Part shown: piece by piece, positions 1-8,609 of the stretch
How the letters are laid out: each line of letters starts with the position of its first letter
How positions within the stretch are numbered: position 1 is the first letter of the stretch
The notes under the pieces: model-generated
Seen by the model: the letters and a program-made list of their open reading frames with translations, nothing else
The model's database searches: none
Told to the model about the DNA's origin: nothing
Made by a program: the position numbers and the translations under genes
DNA from: Nonomuraea turcica
Lineage (GTDB): Bacteria; Actinomycetota; Actinomycetes; Streptosporangiales; Streptosporangiaceae
NCBI RefSeq assembly: GCF_030718205.1
Contig: NZ_JAUZQF010000006.1
Span: 372,001 to 436,000, forward strand
Length of the DNA: 64,000 bases
Direction: 5' to 3'

Positions 1-846
1 TCCTCCTTCGTCGTCGGAGTGCTGATCGCCTCCGCGACCGGCCTGATCATCCGAACGATCGTCGACCAGAACGACCAGCACAAGGCGGCGATCGCGGAGC
101 TGAAGGACAAGAGTGCCAAGCTCGCGGCGCTCGCCGAGGACAACGCGAACCTCCACGCGCAGCTCTTGAGCCGCGCCCGCGAGTCCGGCGTGCTGGAGGA
201 ACGGCAGCGCATGGCCAGAGAGATCCACGACACCATCGCCCAAGGGCTGACCGCCATCCTCACCCAGGTCGAGGCCGCCGAGGCGGCGGTCGGGGAGGAC
301 ATGCCCGCGGCTCGCGCACGCCTGGATACGGTGCGGACCGTGGCCAGGGAGAGCCTGACCGAAGCGCGCCGCTCCGTTCAGGCGCTGCGGCCCGGGCCGC
401 TGCAGCATGATGCCGAGCTGGCGACCGTCATCCGGGAATTCACGGAGAAGTGGTCGCTGAGCACGGGCGTGGCCGCGTCCGTGCAGGTCACCGGCGATCC
501 CCGGCCGCTGCATGGGGAAGTGGAGACGTCCCTGCTCCGGGTGGCGCAGGAGGCCCTGAACAACGTCGCCAAGCACGCCGCCGCCGATCGGGTCGGGGTC
601 ACCTTGTCGTACATGGAGGATGTGGTGGCGCTGGACGTACGCGACGACGGTCGTGGGTTCAGCCCGGATGGGACGGATGGGGGAGGCTTCGGCCTCATGG
701 CGATGCGCCAGAGAGTGACCCGTTTAGCAGGAAATTTCGTGATCGAGGCGGCTCCTGGCATGGGTACGGGAATCTGCACAACTGTCCCGGCCATCCCCGC
801 GGAGCCGAAGTCCGATCCCCACCCCGACTCCCATGTGGGAACGTGA
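1..846 (+). CDS. Sensor histidine kinase, NarL/HisKA_3 class, 5' end missing
   Basis: Cytoplasmic transmitter of a two-component sensor that autophosphorylates on His and passes the phosphate to the regulator encoded next. The frame is open from base 1, so the sensing and membrane part lies outside the window. The first residues (VLIASATGLIIRTIV) look like the end of a membrane helix, followed by a Lys/Glu/Ala-rich coiled coil to about base 195. The phosphoacceptor motif is MAREIHDTIAQG, with the His codon at 226-228. An N box (EALNNVAKHA, about 550-580), a G1 box (DDGRGF, 643-660) and a G2 box (GGGFGLMAM, about 679-705) complete the HATPase domain. Only 2 nt separate it from the response regulator, so they are one operon. 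The stimulus cannot be read from the sequence. Confidence 0.93.
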   Translation, partial: SSFVVGVLIASATGLIIRTIVDQNDQHKAAIAELKDKSAKLAALAEDNANLHAQLLSRARESGVLEERQRMAREIHDTIAQGLTAILTQVEAAEAAVGEDMPAARARLDTVRTVARESLTEARRSVQALRPGPLQHDAELATVIREFTEKWSLSTGVAASVQVTGDPRPLHGEVETSLLRVAQEALNNVAKHAAADRVGVTLSYMEDVVALDVRDDGRGFSPDGTDGGGFGLMAMRQRVTRLAGNFVIEAAPGMGTGICTTVPAIPAEPKSDPHPDSHVGT

Positions 847-848
847 CC

Positions 849-1490
849 ATGCCGCCGATACGTTTGATCATCGTGGACGACCACCCGATCGTCCGCGACG
901 GCCTACGCGGCATCTTCGCCGCCGACGAGGCCTTCGAGATCGTCGGCGAGGCCGCCGACGGCCCTGAGGCCCTTGCGGTGGCCCTACGCACCAAGCCCGA
1001 CGTCGTGCTCTTGGACCTCCGCATGCCGAAGATGACCGGCGTGGAGGTCATCCGCCGCCTCCGTGAGCAGACCCCCGGCATCCATGTCCTGGTGCTGACG
1101 ACCTTCGACGACGACGCCGACGTCCTGCCCGCTATCGAGCAGGGCGCCACCGGTTACCTCCTCAAGGACACACCCCGCGCAGAACTCCGTCGTGCCGTGC
1201 AGGCGGCTGCCCGCGGCGAAACCGTGCTGTCCCCGGCCGTGGCCGGCGTCCTGCGGCACAAGGCCCAGGAGCCGGAACCGCGGACGCTCAGCCCGCGTGA
1301 ACTCGAGGTGCTCAGGCTCATCGCCCGCGGGGCGACCAACCGGGAGATCGCCGGCCGGTTGTTCATCACTGAGGCGACGGTGAAGACGCATTTGCTGCAT
1401 GTCTTCGCGAAGCTCGAGGTGAAGGACCGGGCGGCCGCGGTGGCGGCGGCGTACGAGACCGGTCTGCTCAAGCCGGCGGCCGGCGACTGA
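849..1490 (+). CDS. LuxR/NarL-family response regulator
   Basis: DNA-binding partner of the upstream kinase, 213 residues, the usual length for the family. The receiver domain shows the acidic pocket (IIVDDHP), the phosphoacceptor Asp56 in LLDLRMPKMTG (codon 1014-1016), and the conserved Lys in GYLLKDT. A LuxR-type HTH lies at about residues 140-205 (LSPRELEVLRLIARG, then TVKTHLLHVFAKL). The ATG at 849 is chosen because the homologous part begins there (MPPIRLIIVDD). The frame is open further upstream, but that part overlaps the kinase gene. After the stop there is about 340 bp of non-coding DNA. The regulon is unknown. Confidence 0.95.
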   Translation: MPPIRLIIVDDHPIVRDGLRGIFAADEAFEIVGEAADGPEALAVALRTKPDVVLLDLRMPKMTGVEVIRRLREQTPGIHVLVLTTFDDDADVLPAIEQGATGYLLKDTPRAELRRAVQAAARGETVLSPAVAGVLRHKAQEPEPRTLSPRELEVLRLIARGATNREIAGRLFITEATVKTHLLHVFAKLEVKDRAAAVAAAYETGLLKPAAGD

Positions 1491-1825
1491 GCCGACTCCA
1501 CAAGTCATCCTGACAGGCCTCCACGTCTCGCCGTGCGCGAAACGACCCTAATCACCTGTGGTAAACCTCCGGGTGACCAGGGGATTCGAGCAGGATGAAC
1601 GGGGAGTGACGGCGGAGCGACATCCCTCCGCCGAGCCGCTACGAACGACTAACGCGCTCAGTGACCTGGCAAAACATGAACACCCCTCTGATGGTGTCCG
1701 TCTTGCCCCGATACCTGAGGTTTTCTGACACAGGAATGTTTCGATCATGGTGACGGTTGGTCAACTTGCCCTCATTCTCTGTTATGGTCCCTTCTTGTCC
1801 AAAAATTGGGACAACCTATACCTAT

Positions 1826-1831
1826 AGGAGG
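1826..1831 (+). promoter_or_regulatory. Strong ribosome binding site deciding the start of the BTRD1 gene
   Basis: AGGAGG lies 3 nt before the ATG at 1835. This close Shine-Dalgarno, together with the signal peptide that starts at that ATG, argues against the longer in-frame start at 1757. Just upstream is a short inverted repeat, TTGTCC/GGACAA, near 1796-1814. Confidence 0.6.
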
Positions 1832-1834
1832 ATC

Positions 1835-2713
1835 ATGAGGCGCACACAGAGGATGGTCGCCCTTACCACGGCGCTGGCGGCGGTCACCGCTCCCCTGCTG
1901 GCCATCGCCTCTCCGGCGGCCGCCCAGCCCGCCAAGACCACTGCCTCCCAGTCGGTGCAGAACCTGCCGCTGGACTGGCTCACCCTCGACGCGCTCACCG
2001 GCACCCAGCTGACGCAGCGTGTCAAGCAGCTGCTGGGCAAGGGCTATGTTCCCGAGGCGTTGAGCGTGTCGAATGCGGCGAACCCGCAGTACACGTCCGT
2101 GTGGATCAAGGACACCACCCGCAAGGTGAACGTCCTGCAGGGCCTGTCGGGCACCAACCTGCAGAAGACCATCAGCGACCAGGTGAAGGCCGGCTTCCAG
2201 CCCGCCATGATCACCGGTACCGGCGTGGGCGCGGAAGCGGTCTTCGCCGCGGTCTTCGAGAAGACCACGGCGCAGGTCAAGTCCCAGCTGAGCATGACCG
2301 CGGAGGCCTTCGCCAAGGTCAACGCCGAGTTCACCGCCGCCGGCTACGCCATCACTTCGCTGGACGTGTACGGCACGGTCGAGAGGCCGCTGTACGCGGC
2401 CGTCTGGGTCGCCGGCGCCGCCTCGGGCAGCGTCCAGGTGACCCTGGGCCAGACCGTGCAGCAGCGCGGGCAGGAGCTCCTGGCGAAGGCGAAGCAGGGC
2501 CTGCGTCCCGTCGTCATGGCCGTCGAGCCCGGCAAGCTCTACACCACCGTGTGGAGCAAGGGCAGCGCGACCGGGCTGAAGGAACACCTGAACCTGTCCC
2601 GTCTGACCTACACGCTCCAGGCCACGAAGATGAAGGCGCTGGGGTACCAGCCGATCATCCTGGACACCGAGAGTGGCGTCTTCGCGTCGATCTGGGCCAA
2701 GGCCAGCAGTTAA
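1835..2713 (+). CDS. Exported protein of five BTRD1-type tandem repeats
   Basis: Predicted secreted protein of 292 residues. It begins with an Arg-rich n-region and a signal peptide ending near SPAAAQP. The mature part is made of five repeats of about 45-50 residues, each with a 'G(Y/F/L)xPxxL/I' strand and a 'Y/FxxVW' strand: GYVPEALSV...YTSVWIK, GFQPAMIT...FAAVFEK, GYAITSLDV...YAAVWVA, GLRPVVMAV...YTTVWSK, GYQPIILDT...FASIWAK. This pattern matches the bacterial tandem repeat domain 1 (BTRD1), found alone or attached to extracellular hydrolases. No catalytic domain is attached here, so a binding or structural role outside the cell is an inference. The gene is monocistronic, followed by a strong hairpin. 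Confidence 0.85.
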   Translation: MRRTQRMVALTTALAAVTAPLLAIASPAAAQPAKTTASQSVQNLPLDWLTLDALTGTQLTQRVKQLLGKGYVPEALSVSNAANPQYTSVWIKDTTRKVNVLQGLSGTNLQKTISDQVKAGFQPAMITGTGVGAEAVFAAVFEKTTAQVKSQLSMTAEAFAKVNAEFTAAGYAITSLDVYGTVERPLYAAVWVAGAASGSVQVTLGQTVQQRGQELLAKAKQGLRPVVMAVEPGKLYTTVWSKGSATGLKEHLNLSRLTYTLQATKMKALGYQPIILDTESGVFASIWAKASS

Positions 2714-2768
2714 GACCCGTCGGTCCGCCCGGTGATCGATATCAGCGGCGTCAGGCCGGCGATCGTGG

Positions 2769-2805
2769 GCTGAGTCCGGCACAGGAAGAGTGTGCCGGAC
2801 TCAGC
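2769..2805. terminator. Hairpin terminator after the BTRD1 gene
   Basis: Perfect 15-bp inverted repeat (GCTGAGTCCGGCACA and its complement) around a 7-nt loop, 55 bp after the stop codon. There is no T-tract, as is common in actinomycetes. No gene is seen from here to 3104. Confidence 0.75.
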
Positions 2806-3104
2806 ACCACGATAGTGCAGGTCAGCGACGACTGCGGCCGCCAGAGCCCCGGCGGGCCACGTTGGTGGGCATGGACCGCGATTTTGTACGCGGAATCCTG
2901 GCCGTCAGGCCGCTACTTCGTGTGGCACATCGTCGTAGATTCGAGGCGTGCGTACTCCCGGATCGGGATCGTCGCACCTCCGCGCGGGCCCCGACGCTCA
3001 CCGGCCCTCGTCCTTAGCCCCCTGCTCTCTGGTTTGCTCGTCCCCCGGTGGGGGCGAGACCACCGCACTCCCGCGCAGGGATCTCGCCCCTCGGCGAAGC
3101 TAGC

Positions 3105-3512
3105 TCAGCAGCTCTTGACCCGGGTCACGGAGTACGGCTTGTAGACGGCGGCGTAGAACTTCTTCTTGCCCTTGGTCTTGGCGTTGACCGTCATGCAGCG
3201 GTACTTGGAGGCCTTGTCGCCGACCGAGCCCTTCCGGACGAACATGATCTTGACGCTGACCCTGTGGCTGCAGTGGTTGTTGAAGTAGATGGTCGCAGTC
3301 GTATTGCCTTCGCCCCAGGAGTAGTTGGCCCACTTGCCCCTGGGATTGGTGCACCTGACACTGTCGCGCTCGACCGCGGCTCCGGCTGATGCCGTTGCGG
3401 CGCCGGCCTTTGCGGCGCCTACCTGTGCGGAGGCGGCCGTGGTCGGGGTCAGCAGCAGGCCCGCCGCAGCGGCGGAGCTGAGGAGAACGGGTGCGAGCTT
3501 CTTGCGGTTCAT
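3105..3512 (-). CDS. Small secreted cysteine-containing protein
   Basis: 135 residues with a signal peptide (MNRKKLAPVLLSSAAAAGLL, cleavage probably after TTAASAQ). The mature part is basic and holds four Cys (RCTNP, NNHCSH, YRCMTV, final SC), which could form two disulfides. The core KWANYSWGEGNTTATIYFNNHC reads as beta strands. No family is recognised with certainty; a beta-sandwich inhibitor or lectin-like fold is possible. A second small secreted protein of similar layout lies at 57372. It stands alone, convergent with the BTRD1 gene. Confidence 0.8.
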   Translation of the reverse strand: MNRKKLAPVLLSSAAAAGLLLTPTTAASAQVGAAKAGAATASAGAAVERDSVRCTNPRGKWANYSWGEGNTTATIYFNNHCSHRVSVKIMFVRKGSVGDKASKYRCMTVNAKTKGKKKFYAAVYKPYSVTRVKSC

Positions 3513-3955
3513 GCTTCAACCTCATGCAGGTGAATAGATCTTGACTAGATCACCATACAGACCATCCCAAATCCTAGTAAAGGTCTGTCCATATCGCCCC
3601 CTTGAGCGGCTGGACACCCAGTGTCGTCCGGGATGCGGGGATGTGGAGGGCGTCTATGAAGGGTGTCGGGCGATCTTCGGCTACTCCACTGCCACTGACC
3701 TGCGGGGAGGGATCGTAAATACAAGACATGGCTGGAGGAGCCGCAAAATTTCATCCTGCAGAGATTGATGAAAAGAACTTTCAGGGTTATGTTCATGATC
3801 GACCCGCCCTTCCCTATGGGCGGTGAGATGTCGAAATGTTCCCTGGCGGCTGACCTTTCTCCATCCCGTCTGTTCGTCGCCACGGGCTCATCGACATCAA
3901 AGGAACTGGGCGCCTAACCGTATCCCCCCATACGCACCTGTCCAGAGAGGTGAGC
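3513..3955. other. Intergenic stretch without a recognisable gene
   Basis: Divergent promoter space between the small secreted protein (minus) and the M23-like gene (plus). A/T-richer stretches occur near 3540-3580 and 3745-3800. No conserved coding fragment or clear operator was recognised. Confidence 0.5.
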
Positions 3956-4855
3956 ATGCCCACGACCGGCAGGCCGACCTGGCCGAAGACCCTCAGATCC
4001 GCGATCATCGCCCTGTTAGTCATCCTCGCGGCAGCGCTGATTCCCCAGGCCGCCTCAGCACAGGCCATCAGCGTCCTGGCTGTGTCTCACAAGAGCCCCT
4101 TCAACTGCGGGAAGACCTTCTACGCCAACAACTGGACCCCTAACCACAACCCGTCTGGCTCCATCGACTGGCAGGACTATGGGGGCGATGACATCAACGG
4201 TGAAACGGTGCGCGCCACCGCTTCGGGCACCGCGTACTTCTACGACGCGGGAAGCACGAGCTACGGCAAGTGGATAGAGGTCCGTCACAGTGACGGCAGC
4301 AGAACCCGCTATGCCCACCTCGCGACCATGGTGAGGTCGGCCGGTGGCTCGATGAGCGTCAGTCAGGGCACCACGATCGGGACTGTCGGCTCGACGGGCG
4401 GCTCCAACGCTCCGCACCTGCACTACGAACAGCGGACCTCCACCGGTGCGATGGACACCAGCCCGACCGTAGACGGCGTGACCGTGTCCTTGGGCGAGAA
4501 GAAGGCCATCAAGAGCACCAACGCCTGCAGCGGCAACCCCTACACCCCGGAAGAGGTCTGCGGCAGCGGCTATGCGGTCGTCGACTCCGCCGGCCTCACT
4601 GGCGGCAGCACCTACCTGCTCTACAACTCGGGCAACGGCTACAACTGCGTCGTGACACTGAAGACGACGAACCTCGGCTCTCCCTCATCGATGTCGGCCT
4701 TCCTAGAGCCGCAAGGGGAAAGCAGGACGACCGACTCAGGCAGCTACAGCTACTACGCGGGGCCGGTGAAGCGCAGCGCGCCCGGACAATGCGTCAAGTG
4801 GGGCGGCTCCATCGGCAGCAGCGCCTACACCAGCCCCTTCGAACACTGCAGTTAA
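3956..4855 (+). CDS. Secreted M23-family (LytM-like) peptidase domain protein
   Basis: Exported protein of about 299 residues. The ATG at 3956 follows an AGAGAGG at 3944-3950; a GTG at 3950 is a second possible start. The signal peptide has a long hydrophobic core (IIALLVILAAALIPQAASAQA). The M23 fold is seen in SIDWQDYGG, SGTAYFYDAG, GKWIEVRHSDGSRTRYAHL, and the C-terminal HLHYE zinc motif. The usual first zinc site HxxxD is not canonical: the Asp of SIDW has no His four residues before it, only NHNP further upstream. Activity is therefore uncertain. An extra Cys-containing C-terminal region of about 110 residues follows. Family members cleave peptide cross-links of cell-wall peptidoglycan. 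Confidence 0.82.
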   Translation: MPTTGRPTWPKTLRSAIIALLVILAAALIPQAASAQAISVLAVSHKSPFNCGKTFYANNWTPNHNPSGSIDWQDYGGDDINGETVRATASGTAYFYDAGSTSYGKWIEVRHSDGSRTRYAHLATMVRSAGGSMSVSQGTTIGTVGSTGGSNAPHLHYEQRTSTGAMDTSPTVDGVTVSLGEKKAIKSTNACSGNPYTPEEVCGSGYAVVDSAGLTGGSTYLLYNSGNGYNCVVTLKTTNLGSPSSMSAFLEPQGESRTTDSGSYSYYAGPVKRSAPGQCVKWGGSIGSSAYTSPFEHCS

Positions 4856-4872
4856 GAATCTCAGCCGCACAA

Positions 4873-4921
4873 GAGGTCAAACGCCACTTCCCGATCATCA
4901 TGGGAAGTGGCCTTTGACCTC
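4873..4921. terminator. Long hairpin terminator between convergent genes
   Basis: A 20-bp inverted repeat with one mismatch (GAGGTCAAACGCCACTTCCC at 4873-4892 and its partner at 4902-4921) around a 9-nt loop. It serves the M23-like gene and possibly the convergent gene. The sequence resembles the hairpin just left of the tRNA-Ala repeat at 44201. Confidence 0.75.
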
Positions 4922-4955
4922 CGACATCGGAGCTCAGCCCGCGAGGCGCGGTCGG

Positions 4956-6422
4956 TCATTTCAGGTCGGCGAGGAAGGCCTTGGCCAGCTTCGCCACGGC
5001 CTGTTGCGCGACGGATGACTCGAAGACCGGCTTCTGGTAGTCCCCGGCGCCGACGACGCCGCCCCCGGTCGTCGTACCTCTGAAGGTGAACTCGACCGTC
5101 CGATCGCCGACCAGTGTCTTGATCAGAACCTCCTGCATGGGATCCTCGTCCGGCCGGCCCGGCCTGGTGGTGGAGGAGACCACGGCGAACGCCTTCTCGC
5201 CGAGCCCGGAGAGCTCCTGGCGTGGCTCGTAGACAGTGTGGGTGTTGTCATCGCCGATGCCGCCCTTGGCGTGGTAGCGGTCGTACTTCTTGGCATCTCG
5301 CTCGAATTGGAACGTCGATCCCAGGCCGCCGCCGCCCCAGTCGACCACGTGGATGCGAAGCTCGCCGCCCCGAGCGGTGAACTCCTGCCCGGGCTCATGC
5401 TCGACCGCCTCGCTTAGGCGCCAGGTGCAGGTGGTCTGCTGGATCCGGCCGTCATTACCGCCGACGGATGGTCCTTGAACGGTGGGGAAGAATGCCGATC
5501 CTATTTCTTTGGCGGTGAGGATCGCGCACGGCCCGGCAGGCTTCACCTTGCTGGCGTCCTTGGCCATTTCCGCGGTGACGCGCTCGGCGACCTTGCCGGC
5601 CCCGGCCCGCACTTCGTCGCCGGAGGGGTACTTGTCGCCTGTCCGGTTGCTGCCGCCGTACTCGACCTTGATCAGCCAGGGCCCCTGCCGGATGAACACG
5701 GTGGTCTTGAGGCCGCTGTGTCCGATCCAGGTCTGGCTGTACGACGCGTCGCCGTACTTCAGTTCCTTGAGCTCGCCGAATGCCGAGCCGGAGGTCTTTC
5801 CGTCGGTTCGCTTGCCGTCCCGGACGTTGACCCGCCGCTCGTGCCCTTCTTTGTCTCGCTCGAACCGATCCTTGGCGTACTCGACCGCGCTCTGACTTTC
5901 CGTGCTCCGCGCTTCCACTGAGATGCTCAGCGTGCGATGGCCGATGACGCCGTTGCCGACGTCCATCTTGTTGTTGTGCCACTCGCAGGCCGCCCGCTTC
6001 TCGTTTTCGGTGGCGGCCCCTGTGGACGAATCCTTCCCGCCGTATCGGCCATCGGTGACCAGGCTCTTACGGAGGCGGTCCGGAATGGCGGTGCAGAGCT
6101 GGTCACCGGTGATCGGCCGCAATTTCACCCTCTCGGCCGCCGGTGACCGGACTGGATTACCCCGGTCGTAGGTGAAGCTCGAGGATGGTCCGGGTTCGCC
6201 GCCGCCACTGCGGCTAAGAAGCATCCAACCTCCGGCCACTCCGGCGATCAGGAGGACGCAGAGCACGGCGACGATGGCGATCAACAGCCCCTTCCCACCG
6301 CCGCCGCTGCGCGGGGGAGGCGGCCACTGCCCTACGGGACCGCGCGGTGCTCCAGCATGGCGCGGTGCTCCGAGCACACCGGGGCCCTGCGGCGGCCGGC
6401 CGGGCGGGAATGGTGTGGACAT
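4956..6422 (-). CDS. Membrane-anchored protein with tandem DUF3558-like domains
   Basis: 488 residues. The start is the ATG of MSTPFPPGRPPQ, preceded by GAGAGG at a good distance; the frame is open further upstream, but that part looks non-coding. Layout: a Pro/Gly-rich cytoplasmic tail (1-45), one membrane helix (GLLIAIVAVLCVLLIAGVAGGWML), a Gly/Ser linker, then two similar extracellular modules. Each module opens with a 'LCTAIP' or 'PCAILTAKE' Cys and contains a second Cys beside Trp (AACEWHN, TTCTWRL), probably one disulfide per module. This Cys-CxW pattern is typical of actinobacterial DUF3558-type exported proteins. Function is unknown; the position suggests an envelope role. Confidence 0.75.
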   Translation of the reverse strand: MSTPFPPGRPPQGPGVLGAPRHAGAPRGPVGQWPPPPRSGGGGKGLLIAIVAVLCVLLIAGVAGGWMLLSRSGGGEPGPSSSFTYDRGNPVRSPAAERVKLRPITGDQLCTAIPDRLRKSLVTDGRYGGKDSSTGAATENEKRAACEWHNNKMDVGNGVIGHRTLSISVEARSTESQSAVEYAKDRFERDKEGHERRVNVRDGKRTDGKTSGSAFGELKELKYGDASYSQTWIGHSGLKTTVFIRQGPWLIKVEYGGSNRTGDKYPSGDEVRAGAGKVAERVTAEMAKDASKVKPAGPCAILTAKEIGSAFFPTVQGPSVGGNDGRIQQTTCTWRLSEAVEHEPGQEFTARGGELRIHVVDWGGGGLGSTFQFERDAKKYDRYHAKGGIGDDNTHTVYEPRQELSGLGEKAFAVVSSTTRPGRPDEDPMQEVLIKTLVGDRTVEFTFRGTTTGGGVVGAGDYQKPVFESSVAQQAVAKLAKAFLADLK

Positions 6423-6721
6423 CGGCGACCTCTCGGAACGGACCAGCGATGGTGCGGCGGAACCCGGGGTGCACGCGGGCCCGTTCTCCCAGCTAGACCG
6501 TGTCTCATGTCCTCCGCTTCGCGTCCCGGGACGAAAGGGCAGCTGCTGTCCCCCGCTCGATCGGCAGCTACCCGGGCGGCAAGGCATGCTTCGCCTCCTG
6601 CGCCTGCACCGCGGCTGGTTGCGAGCCTACGGACGGTGGGAATGTGGGCGTGTCAGGTGAATACCTGACAATGAGGTCACGGTTCGACTGCGCTTCGCCG
6701 CAGTCCTGATCAGCGCGCGAA

Positions 6722-7387
6722 TTACCCGCGACAGGTGCGGAGCATGTTGAGCAAGGCCACCTTCTCCTTCCGCGTCACGAAGAGCCGGTAGTGATGCTTC
6801 ACGGTGATCCATGAGGTCGCGTAGCGGCACCAATAACCGCGGCGCGGCGGACGCCAACTCTGCGGCCCTTGGCCGCCCTTGGCGATGTTGGCGGAATGGC
6901 TGACCACTATGAGCTCCGGGCGGGTGAGGTCGTTGGCGAACGCGCGCCGCCGCGCCTGGCTCCATTTGCCGGCGCCAGAGCGCCAGGCGTACGCCAGCGG
7001 CACGACATGGTCGACGTCGACCTGCTTCTCGCTCCTCAGCCGCTTGCCGTCGTACGGGCTGTGCCAGATGCCCTTAACAGGGTGGCAGTTCGCGTTCTTG
7101 CGCACGCGTCGCCCGTCGCGGGCCAGGACCATCTCTCGTGCGTCGCACCTGCCTCTGTGATGTGCCCATCGAGGCTGGAAGCGCCGGTGGCTGTAACCAC
7201 GGATTGATAAGGGCTTAGCTACCTTCAGCTGGTCCAGCATGCGGCGGGCCAGCGCCGCGGCCTGGGGCTGCTTGCTCGTGTCGGCTGCCGCCCGCGGGAC
7301 AGCGATGATCGGGACGACCAGAGGAGTGAGTACGGCGACTTGGACCGCCCACCTCAAGAAGATCATGCTTCTACCCATACCCGGCAA
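6722..7387 (-). CDS. Secreted HNH-family nuclease (DUF1524/GmrSD-C-like)
   Basis: 221 residues with an N-terminal export signal (FLRWAVQVAVLTPLVVPIIA). The catalytic part carries a Cys pair region (GRCDAREMVL, KNANCHPVKG), the core VDVDHVVPLAYAWRSG with DH at the active site, and the distal NDLTRPELIVVSHSANIAKGGQ followed by WCRYATSWITVK. This is the usual layout of actinobacterial exported HNH proteins. Members are thought to cut DNA outside the cell or at the envelope. Starts at MPGMGRS or at the inner MIFLRW are both possible. It is divergent from the methyltransferase gene. Confidence 0.88.
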   Translation of the reverse strand: MPGMGRSMIFLRWAVQVAVLTPLVVPIIAVPRAAADTSKQPQAAALARRMLDQLKVAKPLSIRGYSHRRFQPRWAHHRGRCDAREMVLARDGRRVRKNANCHPVKGIWHSPYDGKRLRSEKQVDVDHVVPLAYAWRSGAGKWSQARRRAFANDLTRPELIVVSHSANIAKGGQGPQSWRPPRRGYWCRYATSWITVKHHYRLFVTRKEKVALLNMLRTCRG

Positions 7388-7514
7388 CTCCCCGTCGATG
7401 GCAGCGATACTCCGGGAACGACAAGGTAAGGGCGACCGTCACAGACCAAGCGGTTGGTCGCATGGTAGCTTCCGGCAAAGCAGCCTTGAGATTCCGCGCG
7501 AGGAGTGTCGTGAC

Positions 7515-8573
7515 ATGACTACCGCTGAGGACGATCACGACGAGCAGCACGGCCGGCCATCGGAATGGGAAGCGGCGTGGGACGTACTGGGACCTGTAAC
7601 GGACCTGGTCACGCCGATGGCGGTGCGGGTCGCAGCCTCGCTGGGCCTGGCCGATCTGATGGCCGACGACGCGGTGCCCGTCGAGGAGCTGGCACGCCGG
7701 TCTGACACCAACGCCGACGCACTGGGCCGGCTGCTGCGTCACCTGGTCTGCCGGGGTGTCTTCACCGAACGGGAGCCGGGCAGGTTCGCCGTCAACGAAC
7801 CCGCCGCGCTGCTGGCGTCCGACCATCCTTCCGGGATGAGGGTGCGGCTCGACCTGGGTGGCTTCGGCGGGCAGATGGACCTGGCATTCACCGGGTTGCT
7901 GCACACGGTCCGCACCGGGCAACCGGCGTGGGAGACGGTCTTCGGCGCCCCGTTCTGGCGCTATCTCGCCGCGCACCCCGAGATGAGCGGGTCGTTCGAC
8001 GCGATGATGGCTTCCGGAGCGGACTACGTCGCCGACGCGGCCAAGGGCTACGACTGGTCCGGTGTGCGGCATGTGGTCGACGTCGGCGGTGGCACCGGCG
8101 CCCTGCTCGCCGAAGTGCTGCGCGCCCACCCGAATATCCGGGCCACGCTCGTCGATCTGCCGGACACAGTGGATCGAGGTCGGCACTACCTGGCCGAGCG
8201 CGGGTTGGCCACGCGGTGCGAGTTCGTTGGCCAGAGTTTCTTCGATCCGCTGCCCGCCGGGGGTGATGTGTACGTGCTCAGGCGTGTGGTGCACGACTGG
8301 GGCGACGACGACGCCCAGGTGATCCTGCGCCGGTGCGCCGATGCGGCCGGGCGGCACGGACGGGTCGTCGTGATCGAGTCACACGGCAGCTCCGGTGCCG
8401 ACCCGGCCATGTTCGCCGAGATGAACCTGCGCATGCTCGTGCTCAGCGGCGGCCGCGAGCGCACCGTCGAGGACTACATCGCCATCGCTGCCGAAGCCGG
8501 GCTCGACGTTGCCGACGTTCACCGCACCGCGCTCGGACACGTCATTCTGGACTGTACTCCGCTGAGCCCTTGA
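7515..8573 (+). CDS. SAM-dependent O-methyltransferase (acetylserotonin-OMT family)
   Basis: 352 residues, the typical length of plant-type or actinomycete small-molecule O-methyltransferases. The ATG at 7515 follows an AGGAG at 7501-7505. An N-terminal winged-helix dimerisation domain (TPMAVRVAASLGLADLM ... LGRLLRHLVCRGVF) is followed by the Rossmann methyltransferase domain with motif I VVDVGGGTGALL, DLPDTV, and the catalytic region RRVVHDWGDDDA, where the His acts as base in the family. The C-terminal GGRERTVEDY is also conserved. Such enzymes methylate phenolic or polyketide hydroxyls, but no biosynthetic cluster surrounds it here, so the substrate is unknown. Confidence 0.9.
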   Translation: MTTAEDDHDEQHGRPSEWEAAWDVLGPVTDLVTPMAVRVAASLGLADLMADDAVPVEELARRSDTNADALGRLLRHLVCRGVFTEREPGRFAVNEPAALLASDHPSGMRVRLDLGGFGGQMDLAFTGLLHTVRTGQPAWETVFGAPFWRYLAAHPEMSGSFDAMMASGADYVADAAKGYDWSGVRHVVDVGGGTGALLAEVLRAHPNIRATLVDLPDTVDRGRHYLAERGLATRCEFVGQSFFDPLPAGGDVYVLRRVVHDWGDDDAQVILRRCADAAGRHGRVVVIESHGSSGADPAMFAEMNLRMLVLSGGRERTVEDYIAIAAEAGLDVADVHRTALGHVILDCTPLSP

Positions 8574-8609
8574 CACAGATCGCGGCTGGAGCGGGGCTGA
8601 AGGATCGCC

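Noticed and set aside
7239..7514. N-terminal extension of the O-methyltransferase
   Set aside because: The stretch overlaps the divergent HNH gene and lacks family similarity; AGGAG before the ATG at 7515 marks the real start.
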